This document shows, piece after piece, positions 1 through 5,897 of a DNA stretch of 11,450 bases (position 1 is its first letter; every line of letters begins with the position of its first letter). Source of the stretch: Bacteroidota bacterium (GTDB taxonomy: Bacteria > Bacteroidota > Bacteroidia > Chitinophagales > Chitinophagaceae); contig JAEYVW010000082.1 in the NCBI GenBank assembly GCA_023429365.1, positions 1 through 11,450 of the forward strand, given 5' to 3'. Both the position numbers and the translations under genes were made by a program. The notes under the pieces were generated by a model, which saw only the letters and a list, made by a program, of their open reading frames with translations, did no database searches and was not told where the DNA came from.

Positions 1-37
1 AGTTTTTAATCCGGCCATCAATGTCCAATTCACAAAG

Positions 38-67
38 AAAGGGTTCCTGTATTCTCAAGAACCCTTT
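38..67. terminator. Bidirectional hairpin terminator
   Basis: AAAGGGTTC (38-46) pairs exactly with GAACCCTTT (59-67). The 12-nt loop can add two more pairs (48-49 with 56-57). The plus strand continues into a T run (65-69), and the minus strand reads CCCTTTCTTT after the stem, so it can work in both directions. On the minus side it lies 27 nt beyond the stop of the DUF5777 gene and would end that transcript. On the plus side it may serve a gene entering from the left. One frame there stops at 7-9 after the codons for Ser-Phe, but too little is present to call a gene. Confidence 0.75.
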
Positions 68-94
68 TTAAACCAACTGTTCATGCTGTGAAAG

Positions 95-1027
95 CTATTT
101 TCGATTTCTTTTCTTCCTGATCATATCAAAATCTCTCGAAACAGTAAATCCCCAGCGGTATTGACCCTTGCCCCATGATGTTACGGTACGGGGTATAAAA
201 CGATTTTCGAGGATCTCGGTTGCATTGGTAAAATTCAGATGGAAAACATGCCCCTCTGTTAAAAACTCAACCCCCACACCCAAAGCATCATAAAACCTGA
301 TATCCTGCAGCTTAAACATATCAATACTGCTTTGACTACGAAATGTATGGAAATAGTCTGCCAGCAGGCTAAACCTGCCTTTTACAGGTATACGCAATGC
401 GCCACCAAGAGCGAACAGGGTTTTCTCATCTCCCGGCACCACATAATTCGTGTGAACAAGTGTCGGATTTACCTGAATACTGATGTTTCCGAATTTGCGG
501 CCAACCATTAACTGAACCGTCTGGCTCAGCCTGTCAGAAAAGTTATCGAATGAATTCTCCCGGTCAGGGTTTGCATTGGCCGTTACAGTGGATACGACTG
601 CATTTGCAAATAATGCCGCCGAAATTGGATGACCACTACCATTGGCTTGTTGTAAGAAGCGATATTTGATGCCTAGCTCATAAAGCTGGCGAACAAGGTT
701 CATACCCTTTGCTCTTGCAGCGATGAGATTCACTTTATTACTCAATCCATATTGAAACCCGATGCGAATATCAGTAGCACCGTCCAGCCCGAAGAAATTT
801 TTTATACCACCCTGGTCACCTGCGATGTCACCAAAATTATGCGTGACTTTAAACTCAAGTATACCCCTAGGTACTAATTCTACCGTGTTGGCATTTATCA
901 GCCGTGGAGATGAAAAAATCCAGATATAGTCAGGTTGAGGCGATGAAACTGAAGAGGTACTAATCGAATCCTGCGACGAGACACTCAACGAGCTCAACAA
1001 GAATAACAGTACGGCAATTTTATGCAT
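95..1027 (-). CDS. DUF5777 family outer-membrane beta-barrel protein
   Basis: This 310-residue protein starts with a Sec signal peptide (hydrophobic residues about 4-17, likely cleaved near the Ser-Ser-Gln at 17-19). The mature part has alternating polar/hydrophobic strands rich in Gly, Phe and Tyr. The order 'LEFKVTHNFGD', 'FFGLDGATDIRIGFQYGL' and 'ELGIKYRFLQQ' is the signature of DUF5777, a Bacteroidota family predicted to form an outer-membrane barrel and often found near periplasmic redox or lipid-related genes. Its molecular function is not established, and no catalytic site is visible. It lies 64 nt downstream of the peroxiredoxin gene in the same direction and may be read from that operon or from a weak promoter of its own (1053-1060). 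The C-terminus is unusually basic (RKKRNRK) rather than ending in the aromatic residue common in barrels. Confidence 0.88.
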   Translation of the reverse strand: MHKIAVLLFLLSSLSVSSQDSISTSSVSSPQPDYIWIFSSPRLINANTVELVPRGILEFKVTHNFGDIAGDQGGIKNFFGLDGATDIRIGFQYGLSNKVNLIAARAKGMNLVRQLYELGIKYRFLQQANGSGHPISAALFANAVVSTVTANANPDRENSFDNFSDRLSQTVQLMVGRKFGNISIQVNPTLVHTNYVVPGDEKTLFALGGALRIPVKGRFSLLADYFHTFRSQSSIDMFKLQDIRFYDALGVGVEFLTEGHVFHLNFTNATEILENRFIPRTVTSWGKGQYRWGFTVSRDFDMIRKKRNRK

Positions 1028-1052
1028 AAGCTCAATTTTCCGAATAAACGGG

Positions 1053-1060
1053 AAAATCTA
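1053..1060 (-). promoter_or_regulatory. Possible -7 box for the DUF5777 gene
   Basis: On the minus strand this reads TAGATTTT, 7 of 8 to the Bacteroidota -7 consensus TAnnTTTG. It would give a leader of about 20 nt before the start at 1027. No convincing TTTG -33 box is seen at the right spacing, so read-through from the upstream peroxiredoxin gene is an equal possibility. Confidence 0.25.
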
Positions 1061-1091
1061 ATACCAGGTTGCCTCTAAAATGCCGGTATGA

Positions 1092-1553
1092 CTACCCCAT
1101 TGCCTCCAGAATCTCCTCTGCATGTGCTTTGTTCCTGGGCTTATGGAATATCTTTCTTATTATCCCTTTTTCATCTATCACAAATGTTGTGCGAAGCACA
1201 CCCATGTATTCCCTTCCAAATAATTTCTTTTGGTCCCAGACACCATAGTTTTCCAATATAACATGTGAGGTATCCGCTACCAGGGGGAATGGCAACTTAT
1301 ATTTTGATGCAAATTTATTTTGAGTTCGCTCATCATCCGGACTCACACCGATCACTTCATATCCATATTTTTTCAGAAGATCATAATTGTCGCGCAGATT
1401 GCAGGATTCGATCGTACAGGTTGGTGAGCCCGCTTCCGAATAGAAATACAAAACAACTTTTCTGCCTTTATAATCCGAAAGGGAGATCGCTTTACCCTCC
1501 TGGTTTATTCCGCTAAATTCCGGTGCTCTGTCACCTTCCTTTAATACTACCAT
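1092..1553 (-). CDS. bcp: Thioredoxin-dependent peroxiredoxin, BCP/PrxQ type
   Basis: This 153-residue cytoplasmic thiol peroxidase of the AhpC/TSA fold would reduce H2O2 and organic hydroperoxides with electrons from thioredoxin. The peroxidatic Cys is C46. A second Cys five residues on (C51, in TCTIESCNLRD) is the resolving Cys position of the alpha-2-type BCP group. R121 in 'RTTFVID' is the conserved active-site Arg. The length is normal for BCP (about 150). The active-site loop is unusual: the family pattern PxxxTxxC reads S39-E-A-G-S43-P-T-C46, so the usual Pro is Ser and the usual Thr is Ser. The reading frame is intact. The start is 14 nt after the M23 peptidase stop, so the two are almost certainly co-transcribed. 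No SD sequence is present, as is usual in this phylum. Confidence 0.93.
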   Translation of the reverse strand: MVVLKEGDRAPEFSGINQEGKAISLSDYKGRKVVLYFYSEAGSPTCTIESCNLRDNYDLLKKYGYEVIGVSPDDERTQNKFASKYKLPFPLVADTSHVILENYGVWDQKKLFGREYMGVLRTTFVIDEKGIIRKIFHKPRNKAHAEEILEAMG

Positions 1554-1567
1554 ACTAAGATTTGAAA

Positions 1568-3352
1568 TTATTTACGCTTTTTAGCAGGGCTTTTCCTGGT
1601 ACTGGTCCGTTTGACCGGCTTTTTCTTCGGGGGAGTATAAGCCGCTCTTTTAAACCACCAGCTGCGTGTCGTTGTGTTGCCTGCCAGGTCTACCACTGTT
1701 ACTTTCAATTCATGTACACCATATGGACACCTTTCATCGAATTTGTAGACATACAATCTCCCCTTATCATTTGTAAAACGAAGCCAGTCGCCATTTAGCT
1801 CAGCCCTGAAACTACGGATACCAAAATTATCAGTAGGTTGAAGTACAATACTGGAAGCACCGCTTAGATTTAAGGTGTCGGCATTTCCGAGACCACTGAT
1901 TGCTGGAGGTTCAAGATCAAGGAATGCCTGGAAATTACCGAAGTCACCAAAGTCTGCAACCAGGAAACCATTCTCATATCTTGCTTTGCGGATCGTTTTC
2001 CTTCCACCAAATTCCCGTTGCAAAATCACTTTATCGTACCATTTACCGGGTAATTCTTCATTGGGTTTAACCTTGACGGTAAAATTGCCATGCACCGGTA
2101 TGGCCGGATCATTCAGGGAGTGTTGCGCCGACAAGGCGCCAGAAGTATTTTTTTGAATGGTATAATAGAGTGCGGGAATAGTATCGTATAAATTGTGCTC
2201 AGCTAAATAGGCTTCGAACCCAGGTTTCTCAAGGATACTTACAATACCAGGTGTAAAATGCAGATGTTCGGGATGGCTAATATCGCCTGATGTTAGGCTG
2301 CTGAATTGTATAGAAAAATTTAATATTGTCGAATTTCCATATGCGTCCCTGATCTCCACCTTTGCATCATGTATCGTGGTATCATCCAGTTGAATGGTGC
2401 CCTCACCATATGGGAGGTACACGGGACCGCGGTCACCAGGCAAACGGGAAAGATGCTGCAGGTATGCACCTCCATGATGTTTGAACGAATAATCGATATG
2501 TGCGTTCATATAACCGGTTTCCGCATAGCTGATACTATCAATCTCAAAGCCTGCTATAGGATTGCCATCAATGAAAAGCTTTGCCGAGAAGATGCCATCC
2601 TGGTTGTTGGAACCGCTGATCCTGTCATATGCCTGTATAGCAAAGCTGATCTTATTAAATCCTGTTTTTATGAGCGGACTGCCGGCGAGTATGTAGGAAT
2701 TTCCAGTCTTTTTTACATTGAATAGTTGGGGTCTCTGTTCATAGATACTCATCCCCCTGTTATACATCGCCAATTTTACGATGGTAGGTGGTACATTGTC
2801 CTGTAGCGGCATACCAAACAATAGCGGGTTCAGGCATTTGTCGGTTTTTGTATCCCTTATCTCAAAATGCACATGAGGCCCCTGTGACCCGCCCGTAGTT
2901 CCGCTGAATGCAATAAAACTACCCTTACTCACAGGAAACTGCTGCGGTGTGAACACCAGTTCGATAGCCCAGGTCTCTTGCTTGTATTGCTGGTCTTCGA
3001 CATATTTCTCCAATGCAGGGAAAAAATCATTCAGGTGCGCATAGAGTGTGGTGAGTCCATTAGGATGATTGATATAAATCACACGGCCAAAACCAAACGG
3101 CTCGATCCTGATCTTTGAAATATAGCCCGCCGCGGCCGCATACACCCGTTGGTTGACGCGTTGCGCCGTCCTGATATCAAGACCCATATGCCAGTGATTG
3201 CTTCTAAGCTCACCCAGATTCGCAACAATTTCAGGGCGCAGATCCAGTGGCCACCTGAAATAGCCTTTTAGATAAGATTTACTTCCTGATTGAGCCTGTA
3301 CGGAGATTGAACTGAATAAAACAACTACCAGTAATACATAAAAACGCTGCAT
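1568..3352 (-). CDS. Secreted M23 (LytM-type) metallopeptidase with a long C-terminal region
   Basis: This 594-residue exported protein has a signal peptide (residues 1-20, ending VQAQS). A LytM/M23 domain covers about 40-180. All metal and catalytic positions are kept: H55 and D59 in HMGLD and H162 in HVH as zinc ligands, with H106 (YAHL) and H160 as the catalytic histidines. It should therefore be an active peptidoglycan endopeptidase acting in the periplasm, though some M23 proteins act only as hydrolase activators. Residues about 185-570 are beta-rich. The last part (about 485-572, with 'LQPTDNFGIRSF' and 'VVDLAGNTTTRSWWFKR') resembles an Ig-like module. The last 24 residues form a Pro/Lys/Arg tail. 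It is the first gene of the minus-strand set and precedes the peroxiredoxin gene by 14 nt. The start at 3352 is supported by the signal peptide that follows it and by an adjacent -7 box. Confidence 0.93.
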   Translation of the reverse strand: MQRFYVLLVVVLFSSISVQAQSGSKSYLKGYFRWPLDLRPEIVANLGELRSNHWHMGLDIRTAQRVNQRVYAAAAGYISKIRIEPFGFGRVIYINHPNGLTTLYAHLNDFFPALEKYVEDQQYKQETWAIELVFTPQQFPVSKGSFIAFSGTTGGSQGPHVHFEIRDTKTDKCLNPLLFGMPLQDNVPPTIVKLAMYNRGMSIYEQRPQLFNVKKTGNSYILAGSPLIKTGFNKISFAIQAYDRISGSNNQDGIFSAKLFIDGNPIAGFEIDSISYAETGYMNAHIDYSFKHHGGAYLQHLSRLPGDRGPVYLPYGEGTIQLDDTTIHDAKVEIRDAYGNSTILNFSIQFSSLTSGDISHPEHLHFTPGIVSILEKPGFEAYLAEHNLYDTIPALYYTIQKNTSGALSAQHSLNDPAIPVHGNFTVKVKPNEELPGKWYDKVILQREFGGRKTIRKARYENGFLVADFGDFGNFQAFLDLEPPAISGLGNADTLNLSGASSIVLQPTDNFGIRSFRAELNGDWLRFTNDKGRLYVYKFDERCPYGVHELKVTVVDLAGNTTTRSWWFKRAAYTPPKKKPVKRTSTRKSPAKKRK

Positions 3353-3356
3353 GCTG

Positions 3357-3364
3357 CAAAAATA
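3357..3364 (-). promoter_or_regulatory. -7 box immediately upstream of the M23 peptidase gene
   Basis: The minus strand reads TATTTTTG, an exact match to TAnnTTTG, only 4 nt before the ATG (3352-3350). If used, transcription would start at or within a few bases of the ATG and give a leaderless or nearly leaderless mRNA. A TTTG -33 box at the usual spacing is not evident, so this is motif evidence only. Confidence 0.35.
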
Positions 3365-3463
3365 GCCAGCACAGCCTTTGAATCCCGTGAATAATGTTAA
3401 AATAAAAACTGATTCCGGAAAAGGCTGCCAGAGATTACACGGATAGGGTCATACTCAGGTTTC

Positions 3464-3504
3464 AAAGTTCACTTGTATGCTCAAAAACCATTTCTCGTTT
3501 TCTG
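3464..3504. repeat. Direct repeat, copy 1
   Basis: This copy is about 41 bp and carries aagttc-a-cttgta-t-g-c-tcaaaaaccattt and ends in tgg. It matches the second copy at most positions, at an 86-bp offset. The similarity extends weakly upstream to the 'agatt' at 3432. Confidence 0.6.
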
Positions 3505-3549
3505 GCGACAGATTCACTGATATCACGCATTTGGTCACATTCAGACTCC

Positions 3550-3590
3550 GAAGTTCCCTTGTAGGTTCAAAAACCATTTTCTTATATTGG
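3550..3590. repeat. Direct repeat, copy 2
   Basis: This copy carries aagttc-c-cttgta-g-g-t-tcaaaaaccattt and ends in ttgg, 86 bp after copy 1. The block 'tcaaaaaccattt' (13 bp) is identical in both copies. Confidence 0.6.
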
Positions 3591-3718
3591 CTCCTTCCCT
3601 CCTGTGCCAATCTGTGATATCAGTGGTTATTTCGTGTGATTCGTGTAGTTAGCGGCCGACCCTGTCTCAGGCAGTTTCAATTATTAAAATAATAACATTT
3701 CATCCGCCATTTTTCTAA

Positions 3719-3726
3719 TATTTTTG
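3719..3726 (+). promoter_or_regulatory. -7 box for the small exported protein gene
   Basis: TATTTTTG is an exact match to the Bacteroidota TAnnTTTG box, 26 nt before the ATG at 3753. A TTTC lies near 3698-3701, a poor and slightly close -33 candidate. Transcription would start near 3733. Confidence 0.4.
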
Positions 3727-3752
3727 CCACTCAAAATTTTATCCTCCAGTAC

Positions 3753-4124
3753 ATGTCTTTGAAGGCTAATATGAGTTCCCGGTCTGCGAAAGTTATCCTC
3801 TTTCTTTTGCTGAACAGCCTGCTCGTAGCCGCACCGGTAGTTCATGGTTCTTCAGGCGACAAAGAAGAACCGGCCGGTTATCTAACCTCAAAAGAAAGTT
3901 CAGAAAACAAAGAGACCCATCAGCTCAAAAACGCTGAAGAACAATTTCTACATCAATATACTGCGAGGAAAAAGAAAGCGCATCGCTTTATAAACAATGA
4001 GATTTTTGGCAGCCCTGTGCCAAATTTAGCTATCAGCGATAAACTCCCTCAAAGATCCCATTCCGCCAGTTTCCCCTACCGGCCGGAATATTACAGGCTA
4101 CTCTTCCTGTATCAGTTATTTTAA
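3753..4124 (+). CDS. Small exported protein of unknown function
   Basis: This 123-residue protein is not one I recognise. It has a clear signal peptide: a basic n-region (K4, R10, K13), a hydrophobic core of about residues 14-30, and likely cleavage near HGSSG. The mature part (about 90 residues) is highly charged, with many Lys and Glu between 36 and 80, no Cys, and an aromatic C-terminus (YYRLLFLYQLF). A second ATG at 3771 (Met7) would also leave a good signal peptide. The first is preferred because the -7 box at 3719-3726 fits a short leader to it. The gene stands alone between the repeat element and the zinc-ribbon gene. The signal peptide and promoter position argue for a real gene, but no family supports it here. 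Confidence 0.65.
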   Translation: MSLKANMSSRSAKVILFLLLNSLLVAAPVVHGSSGDKEEPAGYLTSKESSENKETHQLKNAEEQFLHQYTARKKKAHRFINNEIFGSPVPNLAISDKLPQRSHSASFPYRPEYYRLLFLYQLF

Positions 4125-4184
4125 GACCCGACAATATAAGCCGACCAACCTGAGGCAATTTCCCCAGGTAAACAATATGTTCCC

Positions 4185-4198
4185 GACAGGCGCCTGTC
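4185..4198. promoter_or_regulatory. Perfect 14-bp palindrome upstream of the zinc-ribbon gene
   Basis: GACAGGCGCCTGTC is its own reverse complement. It lies 37 nt before the zinc-ribbon start, with T6 at 4206-4211 seven bases further on. It could be an operator dyad for the zinc-ribbon gene, or a weak terminator of the preceding gene (stem GACAG/CTGTC, loop GCGC). The 7-nt gap before the T run makes the terminator reading poor. Just upstream, CCTGAGG (4149-4155) and CCCCAGG (4162-4168) form a second imperfect hairpin. Confidence 0.35.
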
Positions 4199-4235
4199 TG
4201 CCAGATTTTTTAAACAATCATCACAACTTACAAAT

Positions 4236-4517
4236 ATGAAATGTCCAAACTGTAACGAGACACTATTAATGACTGAAAGAAACAATATAGAAATTGATTA
4301 CTGTCCTTCCTGTCGTGGCGTATGGCTCGACAAAGGCGAACTGGATAAAATGCTGGACTATGCCGCACAAAAAACCGACGGCAGTCCGGCTTTCAATCCA
4401 AATGATGCTAACGCGGGTCATCAGACTCACCGTGAAAAATATCCTGCAAATCAGCACGGCTATCGAAAACCTTATAAAAAGAAATCATTTCTCGGCGACC
4501 TGTTCGATTTTGACTAA
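4236..4517 (+). CDS. Small zinc-ribbon protein (TFIIB-type zinc finger domain)
   Basis: This 93-residue protein has an N-terminal zf-TFIIB-like ribbon (about 1-42). Two CxxC knuckles (C3/C6 and C23/C26) bind one zinc. They are followed by the hallmark 'CRGVWLDKGELDKML', in which the WLD-GEL pattern is typical of the family. Residues about 45-80 are a polar, low-complexity linker rich in Asn, His and Lys. The end (KKKSFLGDLFDFD) is a short hydrophobic/acidic tail that is common in small bacterial members and may be a docking peptide. No enzyme activity is expected; cellular role is unknown. It is followed after 59 nt by the DedA gene in the same direction, so co-transcription is plausible. No SD precedes the ATG; the leader is AT-rich. 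Confidence 0.88.
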   Translation: MKCPNCNETLLMTERNNIEIDYCPSCRGVWLDKGELDKMLDYAAQKTDGSPAFNPNDANAGHQTHREKYPANQHGYRKPYKKKSFLGDLFDFD

Positions 4518-4576
4518 AATTCCCCCGGGTACCACCTATAAACAAATCTTATCATCCAGATTATTCCTCATTTTTT

Positions 4577-5236
4577 ATGCAAGCATTAATTGATTTTTTC
4601 TCTAATCTTACAAACCCCGAATGGATCATGCTACACGGAGGTTTGTACATCGTCGTTTTAATCGTTTTTATCGAAACGGGATTCCCCTTTGGCTTTTTCC
4701 TTCCAGGTGACTCACTCCTCTTCATAGCCGGTATGGTTATAGCCAATACGCTGTCTCCGTTTAGCGAACCATTTGCTAATCTCCTCTACTGGGTTTTGCT
4801 GATCACTACGGCCGGCACTCTTGGCAATTTTGTCGGATACTGGCTGGGTAAAAAATCCGACGGATTTTTATTGCACCGGAAAGACTCCTGGCTGTTCAAG
4901 AAAAAATACCTGTTGCAGGCTAAAGATTTTTATGATAAGAAGGGAGGAATGGCTATTATATTGGCCCGCTTCCTCCCTATCGTTCGCACTTTTGCGCCTA
5001 TCGTAGCCGGACTGGTAAAAATGAACTCCAGCCGTTTCGCTTTCTTCAATATTTTCGGTAGCTTTTTGTGGACCGGGAGTATTGTTACAGCAGGGTTCCT
5101 TCTGGGTGAAAATAAGTGGGTACAGGGAAATCTCGAAAAGATCATTATTGGTATTGTCATTATCACAACACTGCCAGTGATAATAAAGCTGTTGACCGGC
5201 CGTAAAAGAAAAAATGAAATCTCTCTGGTTCAGTAA
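4577..5236 (+). CDS. DedA/VTT family inner-membrane protein
   Basis: This 219-residue polytopic membrane protein belongs to the DedA (SNARE-associated/VTT) family, which includes undecaprenyl-phosphate and phospholipid flippases and proteins needed for membrane potential and drug tolerance. Hydrophobic segments lie at about 20-42, 45-60, 68-92, 125-147, 155-178 and 186-206, with re-entrant loops expected. The functional residues known from E. coli YqjA/YghB are all present at matching sites: E33 in 'FIETG', D45 in 'PGDS', and R131 and R137 in 'ARFLPIVRTFAPIVAG'. The family motif 'GNFVGYWLGK' follows at 83-92. Length is normal. The C-terminus is basic and cytoplasmic (GRKRKNE). Which DedA subgroup or lipid it serves cannot be told from sequence alone. 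It probably shares a transcript with the zinc-ribbon gene. Confidence 0.93.
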   Translation: MQALIDFFSNLTNPEWIMLHGGLYIVVLIVFIETGFPFGFFLPGDSLLFIAGMVIANTLSPFSEPFANLLYWVLLITTAGTLGNFVGYWLGKKSDGFLLHRKDSWLFKKKYLLQAKDFYDKKGGMAIILARFLPIVRTFAPIVAGLVKMNSSRFAFFNIFGSFLWTGSIVTAGFLLGENKWVQGNLEKIIIGIVIITTLPVIIKLLTGRKRKNEISLVQ

Positions 5237-5386
5237 TACCTGCGTTTTAGCGATTGGTTAACGAATTTGTAATACCCATCCGGAACTTTATCCAGCCGTT
5301 CATGTTATTTTTTATAGTTATTAGATTTCTGGCACGAATTTGTTAGAATAATCGGCGAAAGAGTTTACCCCTAAAAGTTGCAGCAC

Positions 5387-5596
5387 ATGAATCGGATTTT
5401 ATACACTTTAATATTTAGCATGATAATGATTGCCGGATTGTTTATCGGCATAATCAAAGGACAGGAAGTGCGCAACAAATGGGTGAGCAAGATGAAATTT
5501 AAACATGAAGAGCGCCGGGATCAACCTCGTCCCAACCAACGTGAGCATAACGGCGTCCTTCTCGACGAAATTGAAGAACTCACCTATCATAGCTAA
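5387..5596 (+). CDS. Small membrane-anchored protein of unknown function
   Basis: This 69-residue protein is not one I recognise. Residues about 4-24 form a single hydrophobic helix (ILYTLIFSMIMIAGLFIGII). A strongly charged, Arg/Lys- then Glu-rich soluble tail follows (KGQEVRNKW...EERRDQPRPNQ...LDEIEELTYHS). By the positive-inside rule the tail is more likely cytoplasmic, although the helix could also be an uncleaved signal. A TTG nine bases upstream (5378) is in frame, but the ATG at 5387 is chosen because it gives a compact N-terminus and TTG starts are rarer. The preceding 150 bp (5237-5386) show no terminator hairpin. They carry a 10-bp direct repeat ACGAATTTGT (5261-5270 and 5334-5343) that could be regulatory or chance. 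Confidence 0.55.
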   Translation: MNRILYTLIFSMIMIAGLFIGIIKGQEVRNKWVSKMKFKHEERRDQPRPNQREHNGVLLDEIEELTYHS

Positions 5597-5787
5597 ATTG
5601 CGCTACTAATTTGACTTATCGCTAACAGTTGTAAGGTTTACGTTTTAGTGTGGAAGAGACGATAGAATTTTAGCCCTGGTCAGATTGCTTCCCCCGATGA
5701 GGCTTCACACATTGAACCTCCCAAAATGTTAACAATCCCTGCAACTAAATTTTTACCAATAGCTACTTCAAACCGGCTGGATTCCCT

Positions 5788-5795
5788 TAGTTTTG
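5788..5795 (+). promoter_or_regulatory. -7 box of the carB promoter
   Basis: TAGTTTTG matches TAnnTTTG exactly. Transcription would begin near 5802, giving a leader of about 95 nt before the carB ATG. The -33 region around 5764-5768 is weak (no TTTG). Confidence 0.45.
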
Positions 5796-5832
5796 CGTCC
5801 CGAAACGAATCGTGATTTAACCGCTTCAAAAC

Positions 5833-5878
5833 CCCGCCTTCGGACGGGACTGGCTGGCTCCGGGTGAATCCGGGTCAC
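5833..5878 (+). promoter_or_regulatory. Structured leader of carB mRNA
   Basis: CCCGCC (5833-5838), loop TTC and GG-A-CGGG (5842-5848) form a six-pair hairpin with one bulged A. Two further CCGGGT copies follow (5860-5865 and 5870-5875) that could compete for the CCCG strand. GTGA (5864-5867) and TCAC (5875-5878) can also close a small loop. The arrangement allows alternative folds, but no known pyrimidine or arginine riboswitch or PyrR site is recognised. Confidence 0.3.
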
Positions 5879-5897
5879 TGCCTCCTGTATAAAGAAA

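Larger units (their letters stand above)
3425..3674. repeat. Gene-free repeat-rich element, possibly MITE-like
   Basis: The divergent gap 3353-3752 contains no plausible gene. Its core is built from repeats. The ends CTGCCAGAGA (3425-3434) and TCTCAGGCAG (3665-3674) are inverted copies matching at 9 of 10 bases, each followed inward by an inverted AGGGTC/GACCCT (3445-3450 and 3658-3663). Inside are two diverged direct copies (about 3432-3504 and 3510-3590) that share 'cttgta' and 'tcaaaaaccattt'. There is also an exact 12-bp inverted pair, CACTGATATCAC (3515-3526) and GTGATATCAGTG (3614-3625). No target duplication and no transposase are seen. It could be a dispersed Bacteroidota intergenic repeat or a non-autonomous element remnant; copies elsewhere in the genome would decide. 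Confidence 0.5.
5597..5897. other. Intergenic leader region of carB
   Basis: No gene or RNA family is recognised in these 301 bases. The part from 5597 to about 5780 is AT-rich with nothing clear in it. The part after 5788 holds a promoter box and a GC-rich, repeat-bearing 5' leader of carB, listed separately. No transcription terminator for the upstream small gene is visible. Confidence 0.6.

Noticed and set aside
2..90. Open frame at the left edge that could be the end of a plus-strand gene
   Set aside because: It runs through the terminator hairpin at 38-67, another frame stops at 7-9 just before the hairpin, and no motif allows a choice.
2369..2725. Plus-strand open frame of 118 codons within the M23 peptidase gene
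   Set aside because: It is antisense to a confidently assigned gene and shows no recognisable motif.
3425..3674. CRISPR array
   Set aside because: Only two diverged repeat copies with inverted parts are present, without uniform spacers or cas genes.
5261..5343. 10-bp direct repeat ACGAATTTGT (5261-5270 and 5334-5343) as an operator pair
   Set aside because: The repeat is short and AT-rich, and spacing of 73 bp without further symmetry is compatible with chance; mentioned only in the small gene entry.
5378..5386. TTG starts for the 69-aa gene (5378) and the DinB gene (8817)
   Set aside because: In both cases an in-frame ATG lies 9-12 nt downstream at a better protein start, and the extra residues add nothing recognisable.
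5881..5886. CCTCCT shortly before the carB ATG, identical to the anti-Shine-Dalgarno end of 16S rRNA
   Set aside because: It has the wrong polarity for a ribosome binding site (it does not pair with the rRNA end), and Bacteroidota seldom use such sites; most likely chance.
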